The position numbers were made by a program, and so were the translations under genes. 64,000 bases of DNA, taken from the NCBI RefSeq assembly GCF_000003815.2, contig NC_049992.1, positions 3,651,882-3,715,881 of the forward strand, in the 5' to 3' direction. Numbering within the stretch: position 1 is the first letter of the stretch; each line of letters starts with the position of its first letter. Shown here one piece after another: positions 55,330 through 64,000 of the stretch. The notes beneath the pieces are model-generated. The model was not told where the DNA came from. It made no database searches and worked only from the letters and a program-made list of their open reading frames with translations. This DNA is from Branchiostoma floridae. Its lineage: Eukaryota > Chordata > Leptocardii > Amphioxiformes > Branchiostomatidae.

Positions 55330-56268
55330 TGTGTGTGATATGCCATACATTCTACCAATTTCCTTTAGAAAGGTCATGTCTCGAATTGTTGTTGATGACT
55401 TTATTTGTATATATTTTGAATCCACTATAGGAGATTCTTATTGCCGAGGTCAGTAATCTTACCGCAGAACTCCGTAAAGAAGGTGAGCCTTGCGAGATAT
55501 TTACCGATGTACAAGTAGAACATCTGCACACCTTTAAAATAGTTTATCTGCCCGAGATCTAAACATTGACGGGACTTGTCTTGGTATACCCACTAACACC
55601 ATAAAATATATCGATGATCATTTTGTTCATAATCGATTGAAAAATGAATAAATGCAAAACGACATGCAAAAGTTATAGCGAGAAAACAATAAGACAGGCC
55701 TACATCATAACCTCGTGTTTCCCATTCTACAGCCGACCCTGTGGAGCATGTATGCCCCAGCGGTTACGTACAGTTTGAAAACAGGTGCTTCAACTTCTCT
55801 ACCGACAAGAAAACCTACACCGACGCCCGGTCGGCCTGCCATGCTGCCGGCGGGCGGCTGGCTATGCCGAAGGACCAGTTAACAAACGACTTCCTGGTGA
55901 ACGAGGTCTGGACCAGGTACATCAGTCCCTACATCGCCTGGTTCGGTCTGACAGACCAGGTACGGGAGGGAACCTGGGTGTGGGAGGACGGGACACCGCT
56001 AGTCGGCTGGTCCGACTGGGCACCAGGAGAACCTGATAATTACTTCAACTCTGTAAGTTCTATAACTCTGCAAGTTCTTTAACTCTGCAAGTTCTTTAAC
56101 TCTGTAAGTTCTTTAATTTTGTAAGGTCTTTAACTCTGTATTGTTTTTAACTCTTTAAGTTTTTTTACTCTGTAAGTTTTTTAAACTCTGTATGTACTTT
56201 AACTCTGTAAGTTTTTTTTATCTCTGTAACGTAAGTTCATTGACTTTGTAAGGTGTAACTTTGTTCGT

Positions 56269-56321
<53 letters not shown>

Positions 56322-56495
56322 AACAAAGTATAAATAAGAAAGGCAATAAAAAAAGCTTCATTTTCATTGTCATTTTTTATAACATTTAATCAGGACTGTG
56401 CAGGTTGGGGTTCAAGATCCGGCCTGAAGTGGATCGATGCTGAAAGCCGCATCAATGCTTACTATGTGTGTGAGATGAGAGCTACTGCCCTCTAG
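54546..56495 (+). CDS. Secreted C-type lectin with coiled-coil neck (lectin 2), altered calcium site
   Basis: Five exons: 54546-54692, 55017-55082, 55431-55482, 55733-56052, 56394-56495, in phase, 228 residues. It has the same plan as lectin 1: signal peptide MRVFVAIAILAVMQRPVSG, CVCSPAIYVDC motif, MYQLRAQLTLLQGTVESLRT neck, then the lectin domain (CPSGYVQFENRCF, WFGLTD, WEDGTPLVGW, GEPDN). Unlike lectins 1, 3 and 4, an intron splits the domain after GEPDNYFNS, and the last exon reads KWIDAES where the others have a WND motif and a cysteine. One disulfide cysteine and the WND calcium ligand are therefore missing, so classic sugar binding is doubtful. The donor of exon 4 heads a minisatellite of donor-like units. 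Confidence 0.85.
55253..55338 (+). repeat. (GT)n microsatellite in lectin 2 intron 2
   Basis: About 43 GT dinucleotides with two interruptions. Such UG-rich RNA is a typical TDP-43 binding sequence. Confidence 0.98.
56053..56255 (+). repeat. Minisatellite of 5' splice-site units after lectin 2 exon 4
   Basis: The exon end AACTCT and donor GTAAGTTCTTT are repeated about 11 times with a ~17-bp period. At least six further GTAAG cores follow the true donor. An (AC)n tract follows at 56270-56318. Confidence 0.92.
56270..56318 (+). repeat. (AC)n microsatellite
   Basis: About 22 AC units in the intron before lectin 2 exon 5. Confidence 0.97.
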
Positions 56496-57676
56496 AACTC
56501 TGACCCTCTCTGTCTCGGCTTGGCTTCGCGAACGAAGATCATCTAAGGATGTTGCCCACGTCTGGTGCAGGTGCGCTGATAGCTGATGGGTCCGATGCTT
56601 GACAGACAGACTCGGCCGGCGGCAGGGGAATGCAGGGCTGAAGTAGCCTCCATAGCAGGCTCTCTGTGGCCTTTTTTTGCTCATATTACACTTTTTCTGG
56701 CAATTAGTTTCTTTTTGTACCGGGTCGCTGATTGCCGGTCGTCGTTGATTACTGGCCGGCGATCCAGTACAAAAAGAAATGGCCAGCAAAAGTGTAGTAC
56801 GAGCCAAAAAAGGCTCCAGAGAGCCTGCTATGGAGGCTAGGTCTGAAGTTGGTGCTGTGACGTTGCGGGATTTCCTCCAAGAACACTGACCATGAGCTAC
56901 ATTAGATACAAAACTGTAAGTAGTAAACCTGGAGCACCATCAAAGTGGGCATGAAAGTTACTATGGACATGATGGAGGTAGGCCGCTTGTTGTGTTCTGT
57001 TTGATCGGGTGGTCACGTGACAAAATACATGTATAATTTCAACGAGGCAGGACGATTTAGACACTCATCAGTCATGTATCCAGGAATGATATAATCAGCA
57101 ACCCCGGAGCACTTTTGTGACTGCTATATGTTGCTAGCTTAGTAGTAAATTGAATACCTGCTTACGGGGGAGCTGAAACAGATTCATTATCGTGTTGGAC
57201 AATAATATTCATAAATCATGTACAATACTCATCGTGAATCTGAAGACAGCTGTTTGCTTCTGTGACAATTGATGTGTCAATTGTTCTATTAGTGGTAATA
57301 ATTGTAATTACAATTTGGTGAATTTCCATATGGTTTGCAATAGTGTGATGTATACAGCTAAAATATGTGCGTTTGCAGTAATGATACGATCTCGCTGGCT
57401 AGGGTTAATGACCCCCTCCCGAGAGGTGTCGGCGGGTGGCAACCGCTAGGGGCGCGATTCTATTCAGGTTAGGTTTATGATCACTAGCAAAACAAACGTG
57501 ACATTTAGAGAAGATGATCTCATGAATGATTAAAGGTCAAATGTCGATTGACCCATCTGACTGTGAGTAACTTAAAGTTGTTTATCAACTCAACGCTACC
57601 ACGTCAACAGCAGACTTGCACTGTCAGGGTTGAAGCACTGACTGCACTAAGCTGTGGCCTCCGACGGTCTGACAAA
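56496..57676. other. Gap between lectin 2 and lectin 3
   Basis: It holds the foldback MITE (56644-56840) and, from ~57385, the segment TTAATGACCCCCTCCCGAGA that recurs before lectin 4 (60700) and at the window end (63935). I see no other coding sequence. Confidence 0.5.
56644..56840. mobile_element. Foldback MITE with TAGCCTCCATAGCAGGCTCT arms
   Basis: AGCCTCCATAGCAGGCTCTC and its exact inverted complement form the ends; ACTTTTTCTGGC / GCCAGCAAAAGT and TTTCTTTTTGTACC / TGGATCGC..GTACAAAAAGAAA continue the pairing. It lies just downstream of lectin 2. Confidence 0.9.
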
Positions 57677-59470
57677 ATGTTACCTTCTAAGCATTCTGCA
57701 CCCAAATATGGGTGGTTCACGACAGTTGTTGCCATGGCAGCCTGTGTTCTGAGCATTGTTACCATGGTAACACTGGTGGTGGTTGTTCTGGAGGTGAGGA
57801 ACTTGAGATCAGAACTGGAGACAAAACTGCGTCACAAGGAAGCAGTTCTGGGCGGCGGAGATTTTACAGAGTTTCAGGACGCCAAGGTGAGCAGCGGGGC
57901 GCAATACTTACTTGCAGCGTAACGTTTAAAGAAGGTAGTATTTCTCCATTCTTCACCATAAATTCCACGCTTGTTGCTACAGTATTTATACAGATGGGTA
58001 AACATCAGTAATAAGTGACAACTCTAATCGGGTTTTCGTACCAAACAGAATTGCCTCGGGGGTTGACTGGGTCCCTTGCTCAATTCTGACCAGTGGAAGG
58101 GATACTAGAAGCGTGATTACAGAGTTGGTATTTTCATCTGATTGGTTGGGTTTACTTGCCTAGCAATGCTTACACGCCTGATTATTTACATTCTGAGGAC
58201 CACCATTCGGTTTGCATCTGATATGAAACTCTAGAATGAAGTCACTCAAACAGAATTTTTATGTTGGACATAATCATAATAAATAGAAACAAATTGAGAA
58301 GTCGACAGTCCGTTGGAGACCACGTATAGACCGTAACTTGTCCAGAATAGAGAATACAGAAAGTAGTCATACTGGATATTTGATTCAATAAGGACTGCAA
58401 TATCGACATGCTTGGATGCTATTTTCTCCTCGCTTTGATTTGATGACATTTTAACTTTCTTTTAAACATACAGGCTGTTCCAAGAAAACAATCAGTTTGG
58501 CTGGTGAGGCCCATGAGTAACAACAAATGCGTACGTGTCTGAACAGTCGTCACACGATAATGACTTCCTACTCGTCTGGTTTCAGCGCCCGGATGGTGAT
58601 ACCGAGGCAGACCCTGGGAAGGAGAGCTTGACTGGGAAAGAGAACTACCACCGGTCAAAGAGGTCCGCCAATAGCGTCACCATGCCCATTGGAAGTGAGT
58701 TTGTGCGAGTTGTACCACTTTTCTACACCAAGCAGGGCAAACTCAGTTGTTAATGCTAGATAAATGTAATGAATAATGAGTGCTTGCATGGTGGAAGGGA
58801 GGGGGGGGGGTGTTAGTTGACATATTTGACAACTTGTATGTTCTCAGGTTGCCTGCAGGGACTACCCGGACCTCCTGGTGTCCCAGGGAGGGACGGGTTA
58901 CCGGGAAGAGATGGTCAGCCGGGCGCAGCCGGTTCACCGGGGCGAGATGGCCAGCCAGGAAGAGACGGACGAGATGCCGGACAACCATGCACAGTCAGTT
59001 CACCGGGAGGAGATGGACGCGATAGGCAACCAGGCACTGCCTGTCCTGGCCATGGGAACTTAACCTGTCCCAGCGGCTATGTCAAGTTCCAGGACAGGTG
59101 CTTCAAATTCTCCAGCGACAAGCAGAACTACGTCGACGCCAGGTCCGCCTGTCAGGCTGCCGGTGCGCGTCTGGCCATGCCTAAGGACCAGGCAACCAAC
59201 GACTTCCTGCTGGCTAATCAACTGACCAGGTATCCCAGTGGCTCTAGCGCCTGGTTCGGTCTGACGGACCTGGCCCAGGAGGGAACCTGGGTGTGGGAGG
59301 ACGGGACGCCTCTCACCGGCTGGAGCTACTGGTATCCAGGACGACCTGACGATTATCAATCTGCTGAAGACTGTGGTGAGTGGGAAGCTGGCTATGGCTA
59401 CAGGTGGAACGATAATCCATGCTATGTTAGTCAGTATTATGTGTGTGAAGCCAGTGCAGCCGTTCCCTAG
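57677..59470 (+). CDS. Type II transmembrane collagenous C-type lectin (lectin 3)
   Basis: Three exons: 57677-57886, 58586-58694, 58848-59470, in phase, 313 residues. A 13-residue cytosolic tail precedes a signal anchor (FTTVVAMAACVLSIVTMVTL), a stalk, then YHRSKRSAN, a furin-type R-X-K-R site, in exon 2. Exon 3 encodes about 18 Gly-X-Y triplets (GLPGPPGVPGRDGLPG..), a Cys-containing break (GQPCTVSSPGG), and a full lectin domain: CPSGYVKFQDRCF, WFGLTDLAQEGTW, WEDGTPLTGW, RWNDNPC, YYVCE. The QPD triad position reads RPD, which is unusual. It is likely a trimeric surface pattern receptor that may be shed by cleavage. The 43 codons upstream of the ATG are also open and conserved in lectin 4, so a longer tail is possible. 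Confidence 0.9.
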
Positions 59471-60978
59471 CCCCCACCCCCAAATAATCAAGTACAAGTT
59501 TACTGGTCATGGCCTGCAATGAGTACAGAGATTGAAGTTTGTCAGTTTGTTATGACTTACTCTTACCTAGACATACAATTCTCTCCGTATAATGATATAA
59601 GGACTTTCGTATGTTAGTCCATTCTACCTTTGTACCAAGCTATCCTAGTGTATCTGCAATAAAAATGAATAGTCAAAGAATAATCTTGACAGGTCGGTTC
59701 AAAAGAAATGTAAACCGTAATATTTACACTTTTGATGGATATGTAAGCTAGCATGTGAGTAGAAATAAAGCCGTGTTGACCAGTAACCGTCTCTTTCTTC
59801 TTGTACAGTTTTGCAATTCCACTTACACAATGGGTACATTTTACAAATCCAAAGTATATTTCCAATACAAAATTCAAATGGCTGGTGGAGGGTACAATTA
59901 TGCAGCTGGGTAACTGTATTATTGTTTGTGAGATGTAGAACGTAAGTAGAAAGGACTGGAAGTTTAAATGATGCACTCCCACCGGGACGAAACCAACCTC
60001 TTTTCGATATATATGTGTGGTATATCTTTCTAGTAGCAATCAACAATTAGTCTGTGTGACACAAACTCCGCTGTCCAGGGCTGTAACTGGCCCCTCGGGG
60101 GCCGGCGGATGTTGGGCGGGCTGCTATAAGCGAGATTTAATCAGGCTAATCAACAATAAGCTACCGAGCGTCTGTATATTATATGTAGCACAAATTGGCT
60201 CGAGTACAACTATTTAAATAAAGAGTTGAACAAGAAGAATAGTGTTACCTTTCTTTCGTGGGTCAAGACCTACCAACAACGCAAATACTATGGAACTCCA
60301 TACGTAGGTTGATACTTCTCATTTAATGCCGGCAGGGCCGAGCTTCGGCAGGCGTTAAGCTTTTGAGGTTGGTAACTATTATAAAATTGTGTAGACTATT
60401 GACCTTATTGCTGAATCTCTTCATGGTTATCATTAAAAACAGAAATATAATATTTACCGATGTCTGGTGTGTTAATCTGTCATCTATAAGCAACCCAAAA
60501 AGTTGATTTGGTCACAGTACATAATCGACGTCTTATACAGGTGGACAAATGTTCGCACATTTGTATGGGCTTCATAGAAAATCAGGCTCGTGATGAATAA
60601 TCCATTTTTACATTATTAACCTTGGCCCTTCCCTGAGTCTATACCTCAGGCACATAGGTTTATCATCAGCCTGTGTTTACACAATCTCTCGCTGGTTAAT
60701 GACCCCCTCCCCGAGAGGTGGCGGCAGGTGGCAACTGTAGGCCCAGCCGGCAGGAGCGCGATTTTATTCAGGCTAGAGTTATTATCACTAGCAAAACAAA
60801 CGTGACATTTAGAAAAGAGAGTCTCATAGATAATAAAAGGTCAAATGTTAACCAGACCCATCTGACTGTGAGTAACTTAAAGTTGTTTGTCAACCCAACA
60901 CTGCCACGTCGACAGCAGACTTGTACTGTCAGGGTTGGTGATCTGACTGCACTATACCGCGCCCTTCCGTCTGACAAA
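59471..60978. other. Gap between lectins 3 and 4; tandem-unit flank
   Basis: Candidate poly(A) signals lie at 59658 and 59764. From ~60430 the sequence is repeated downstream of lectin 4 (63660-64000), including TATCATCAGCCTGTGTTTAC and the TTAATGACCCCCTCCCCGAG segment. I see no other gene. Confidence 0.55.
59764..59769 (+). terminator. Poly(A) signal AATAAA for lectin 3
   Basis: AGAAATAAAGC recurs at the matching place after lectin 4 (63637), which favours it over the AATAAA at 59658. Confidence 0.45.
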
Positions 60979-63006
60979 ATGTTACCTTCTAAGCATTCTG
61001 CACCCAAATATGGGTGGTTCACCACAGTTGTTGCCATGGTGGCCTGCGTTCTGAGCATTGTTACCATGGTAACGCAGGTGGTGGTTGTTCTGGAGTTTAG
61101 AAACTTGAGATCAGAACTCCGGGAAACAAGACTGCGTCACAAGGAAGCAGTTCTGGACGGCGGAGATCTTGCAGAGCTTCAAGACGCCAAGGTGAGTACG
61201 TGAGTCCGTAGAAATTGTCTTCGCAGATCTTAACACCAGCTTCAATACTTAATTGCACTTATATCTAAAGGCGTTGAGGTCTTAAGGAAGAATTTCCTCA
61301 AAGTTTCAATAAGTGTCAATATGACGTTGGGTTTGGGGGCGTGTCAGATGCCATAATGTACCACATGAAACATCTAAGGCAACGGAATTGCCATATATAT
61401 ATTTACGTGGTTACTTGTACGAACACAGCGCTTGTAAAAGTTTTTCGAGGAATATTGATGTCTTAACACATACATTTTAGACAAGCCTTATTGCTGTCAG
61501 GGGCTGGCTGGGCCCCTTCCCTGAGGGGTTTGACTCCAGTGGAAGGGAGGGCTACTAGAAGCACGTGTAGTACTGCGTAGTTTAGTCAGAAGACAGTTTT
61601 CTTGCCTAACAACGATACCATACCTATTATTTGCATTCTAGAGGAACCCCATTTACTTGCCATGAAACCGCGGAGTGAAGTTCGAAAATCCACTCAGCCA
61701 AAACTTAACATTTTATATAGTCAATTTTCAAGTATTTTTTAGTCAAGATAGAAATTTTCTCTTCAAGTTGAACTGAGGACACTCTAAGATTCTTCATAAC
61801 ATTCGTATAGTTCCACGAAAATAGTCTGTTTTGCTAGCGCGAACCATGTAACAACAAAGGCGTATGCGTCAACTCATTCGTCACACGATAATGACTTCCT
61901 GCTCGTCTGGTTTCAGCGCCCGGAGGGGCCAGGCTCTCATGGTGACATCGAGGCACAGCACCCTGGGAAGGAGAGCTTGACTGGGAAAGAGAACTACCAC
62001 CGGTCAAAGAGGTCTGCCAATAGCGTCACCATGCCCTTTGGAAGTGAGCTTGTTTTTTGTGTTGTCTTTTTTTCAACGTTTCAAGTACACCATGCGTTGT
62101 TCAGGCTGGGCAATGAGACGAAATGAAAAGAAATTAAATGGATAGACTGGAATAAAATAAAATAAAATAGAATAGGACGAGTGTGATAAGAATAGTTAGC
62201 TCAGTTCAACATCAGTTTTAGAGAATTACGGGTAGATAAGCATAAATTTAAAGTAAAAATACACCTGCTGGGCGACGTCGACTAACTCACATAGACCAGC
62301 TTGCTCGTGATGTGGGGTTGCGGGTCGAGGACTTAAAGAACGTTTTGAGGGACAGAGCTGTCTGGAAAGAAAGAGTGGACCTGGTCATTAACTTAGTGAC
62401 ATGTCAGAAGAAGTTCCCCACCAATCGGACAATAACGACAAACATTTTTATTCTGTGATCTATAAAGGCTGCCTTCAAGGATCCCCTGGGATTCCGGGGA
62501 GGGATGGCCTACCGGGCGCAGCCGGTTCACCGGGGCGAGACGGGCAGCCAGGAAGAGATGGACGCGATGGGCAACCAGGCCCAGTCTGTCCTGGGAGCCC
62601 AGTCTGTCCCAGTGGTTACGTTAAGTTCCAGGACAGGTGCTTCAAATTCTCCACCGACAAGAAGACCTACGCCGATGCCAGGTCCGCCTGCCAGGCTGCC
62701 GGCGGGCACCTGGCTATGCCTAAGGACCAGGCAACAAACAACTTCCTGGTCAACCAACTGACCAGGTACCCTAGTGGCTCCAACGTCTATTTTGGCCTGA
62801 CGGACCTGGCCCAGGAGGGAACCTTTGTGTGGGAGGACGGGACGCCGCTCACCGGCTGGAAAAACTGGTCACCAGGACAACCTGACGATTATAGATCTGT
62901 TGAGGACTGTGCTCATTGGTGGGGTTCGTATGGCTACAAGTGGAACGATCGGTCATGCTCTGATAGTGATTATTATGTGTGTGAAGTCAGTGCAGCCGTT
63001 CCTTAG
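60979..63006 (+). CDS. Type II transmembrane collagenous C-type lectin (lectin 4)
   Basis: Three exons: 60979-61191, 61917-62043, 62468-63006, in phase, 292 residues. It is a tandem paralogue of lectin 3 with the same plan: tail MLPSKHSAPKYGW, signal anchor, stalk, YHRSKRSAN furin-type site, about 13 Gly-X-Y triplets (GSPGIPGRDGLPGAAG..) and a lectin domain with QPD, KWNDRSC and YYVCE, so calcium-dependent galactose-type binding is plausible. Its stalk exon is 6 codons longer and its collagen region shorter than in lectin 3. An open frame extends ~87 codons upstream of the chosen ATG, partly conserved with lectin 3. A LINE tail (62245-62400) lies in the intron just before exon 3. Confidence 0.9.
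62245..62400 (+). mobile_element. LINE C-terminal tail fragment
   Basis: It encodes DQLARDVGLRVEDLKNVLRD and RAVWKERVDLVI, the tail typical of non-LTR reverse transcriptases; similar in kind to 30640-31050. Confidence 0.6.
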
Positions 63007-63636
63007 CCCCACAAATGTCAAGTAGAAGTTGGCTGGTCATGACCTACAGCGAGTACAGAGATTGAAGTTTGTCAGTTGGATATGATTTAGTTCCAGACTA
63101 AAAAGATGTGACAGTTTTGAATTTTATAAAGCTAATTAGGGATATTAAACGATCTTTAAATTGGTGTTCATTTTACCTTTGTATCAGCGTGTAAAGAGAT
63201 TGCATTTTGTCAGTTTGTATGACTTATTCCTAGCTAGACAAAACAATCTGTCGGTGTTATAATGATATAAGAACATTTACAGTGTGTTCATTCTATCTTT
63301 GTACCAAGCTATCGTTGTGTATTTTCAGTTTAGTTATATAGTCAAAGAATAGTCTTCATATGTAGGGTCAGAAAGGAATATAAACGTGTAGTACAGTAAA
63401 GGTTTACTGCTAATGGCCTACAGCGAGTACAGACGAGATTGAGGTGTATGATTTAGTTCCAGATTAAACGGATGTGGCAGTCTTGAAAAGTTAGGGACCC
63501 GACTTTCAAACTGTGTCATTTTACGTTTGTACCAAGCTATACAAGTATACTTTCAGATTAGTCATATTGTCAAGTATAATCTTAACATGTGATATTTGCA
63601 CTTTTGATAGATATGTAAATCGATCATGTGACTAGA

Positions 63637-63642
63637 AATAAA
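63637..63642 (+). terminator. Poly(A) signal AATAAA for lectin 4
   Basis: ACTAGAAATAAAGC is in the same context as 59764-59769 after lectin 3, about 630 bases past the stop. Confidence 0.45.
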
Positions 63643-63896
63643 GCATTGACATATCCCTCCATGATTATCACAAAACCAGTAATATTTACTAATGTCTAAT
63701 GTCTTAATTTGTAAACAATATCCAACCACAAAAGTTGATTTGGTCACAGTAACAAATTCGACGTCTTCTACAGGTGAATAAATGTTCACTTCGGGCATTT
63801 GTATGAGCATCTTAGAAAAATTATTCTCATGGTAAATAATCTAATTTCAACCTTGACCCTTCCCTGAGTTTATAACTCAGAGAACATCTTAGGTTT

Positions 63897-64000
63897 ATTA
63901 TCAGCCTGTGTTTACACAATCTCTCGCTGGCTTGGGTTAATGACCCCCTCCCCGAGAGAGGCGGTAGTTGGCAACTGAAGGGCCGGCCGCTAGGAGCGCG
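63897..64000 (+). repeat. Start of a third ~3.3-kb lectin tandem unit (truncated by window)
   Basis: TATCAGCCTGTGTTTACACA, CTCGCTGG, TTAATGACCCCCTCCCCGAG and CTAGGAGCGCG match 60661-60765 (and more weakly 57390-57460). Those segments lie ~290 bp upstream of the lectin 4 and lectin 3 start codons, so another lectin start is expected near 64.2 kb. Confidence 0.75.

Noticed and set aside
55153-55456. Cys-Val and His-Thr repeat frames
   Set aside because: They are translations of the (GT)n tract in lectin 2 intron 2.

Overview
The window looks like nuclear DNA of a cephalochordate (amphioxus, Branchiostoma-like). This is an inference from many-intron genes with chordate-type orthologues (TDP-43, LPCAT3, Gal3st), an LDH2/MDG-type dehydrogenase that I believe vertebrates lack, clustered collagenous C-type lectins, and dense foldback MITEs, hAT-like elements and CR1-like LINE tails. 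I see no prokaryotic operons, CRISPR arrays, intact tRNA or rRNA genes, and no recognisable retrovirus-like element.

Layout. 1-1884 (-): 5' exons of a BTB/Kelch gene, head to head with an 11-exon malate/L-lactate (LDH2/MDG) dehydrogenase at 2250-8398 (+). 14031-24693 (-): 13-exon LPCAT3-type MBOAT lysophospholipid acyltransferase. 26366-32835 (+): galactose-3-O-sulfotransferase-like gene. 37464-41175 (+): full-length TARDBP/TDP-43 with a ~2 kb 3'UTR. 46918-49554 (+): a tandem, shortened TDP-43 copy made of the two RRMs only. 51159-53120 (-) and 54546-56495 (+): divergent pair of secreted C-type lectins. 57677-59470 and 60979-63006 (+): two tandem transmembrane collagenous C-type lectins with a furin-type site; the upstream segment of a third copy begins at the right edge.

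Most striking pattern: most of the genes carry extra copies of one exon edge (an acceptor plus the start of an exon, or the end of an exon plus its donor) in the adjoining intron. Examples are 7 full acceptor decoys before dehydrogenase exon 8 (80-bp unit), 5 before LPCAT3 exon 11 (~150-bp unit), 4-6 donor decoys after LPCAT3 exon 12, single copies at LPCAT3 exons 3, 6 and 10, TDP-43 exons 1 and 2, KLHL exon 3 and dehydrogenase exon 10, and a donor-bearing minisatellite in lectin 2. Intragenic minisatellites spanning exon/intron boundaries have, as I recall, been reported in amphioxus; here they affect gene after gene.

The second notable item is the TDP-43 duplication. The downstream copy lacks the N-terminal oligomerisation domain, the nuclear localisation signal and the prion-like tail, but keeps open RRM1 and RRM2 and the parental poly(A) region. 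The genes otherwise have unrelated functions (lipid remodelling, glycan sulfation, RNA processing, carbohydrate recognition) and do not form a pathway; the lectins are the only functional cluster. All gene models are read from splice signals, reading phase and family similarity only, without transcripts.
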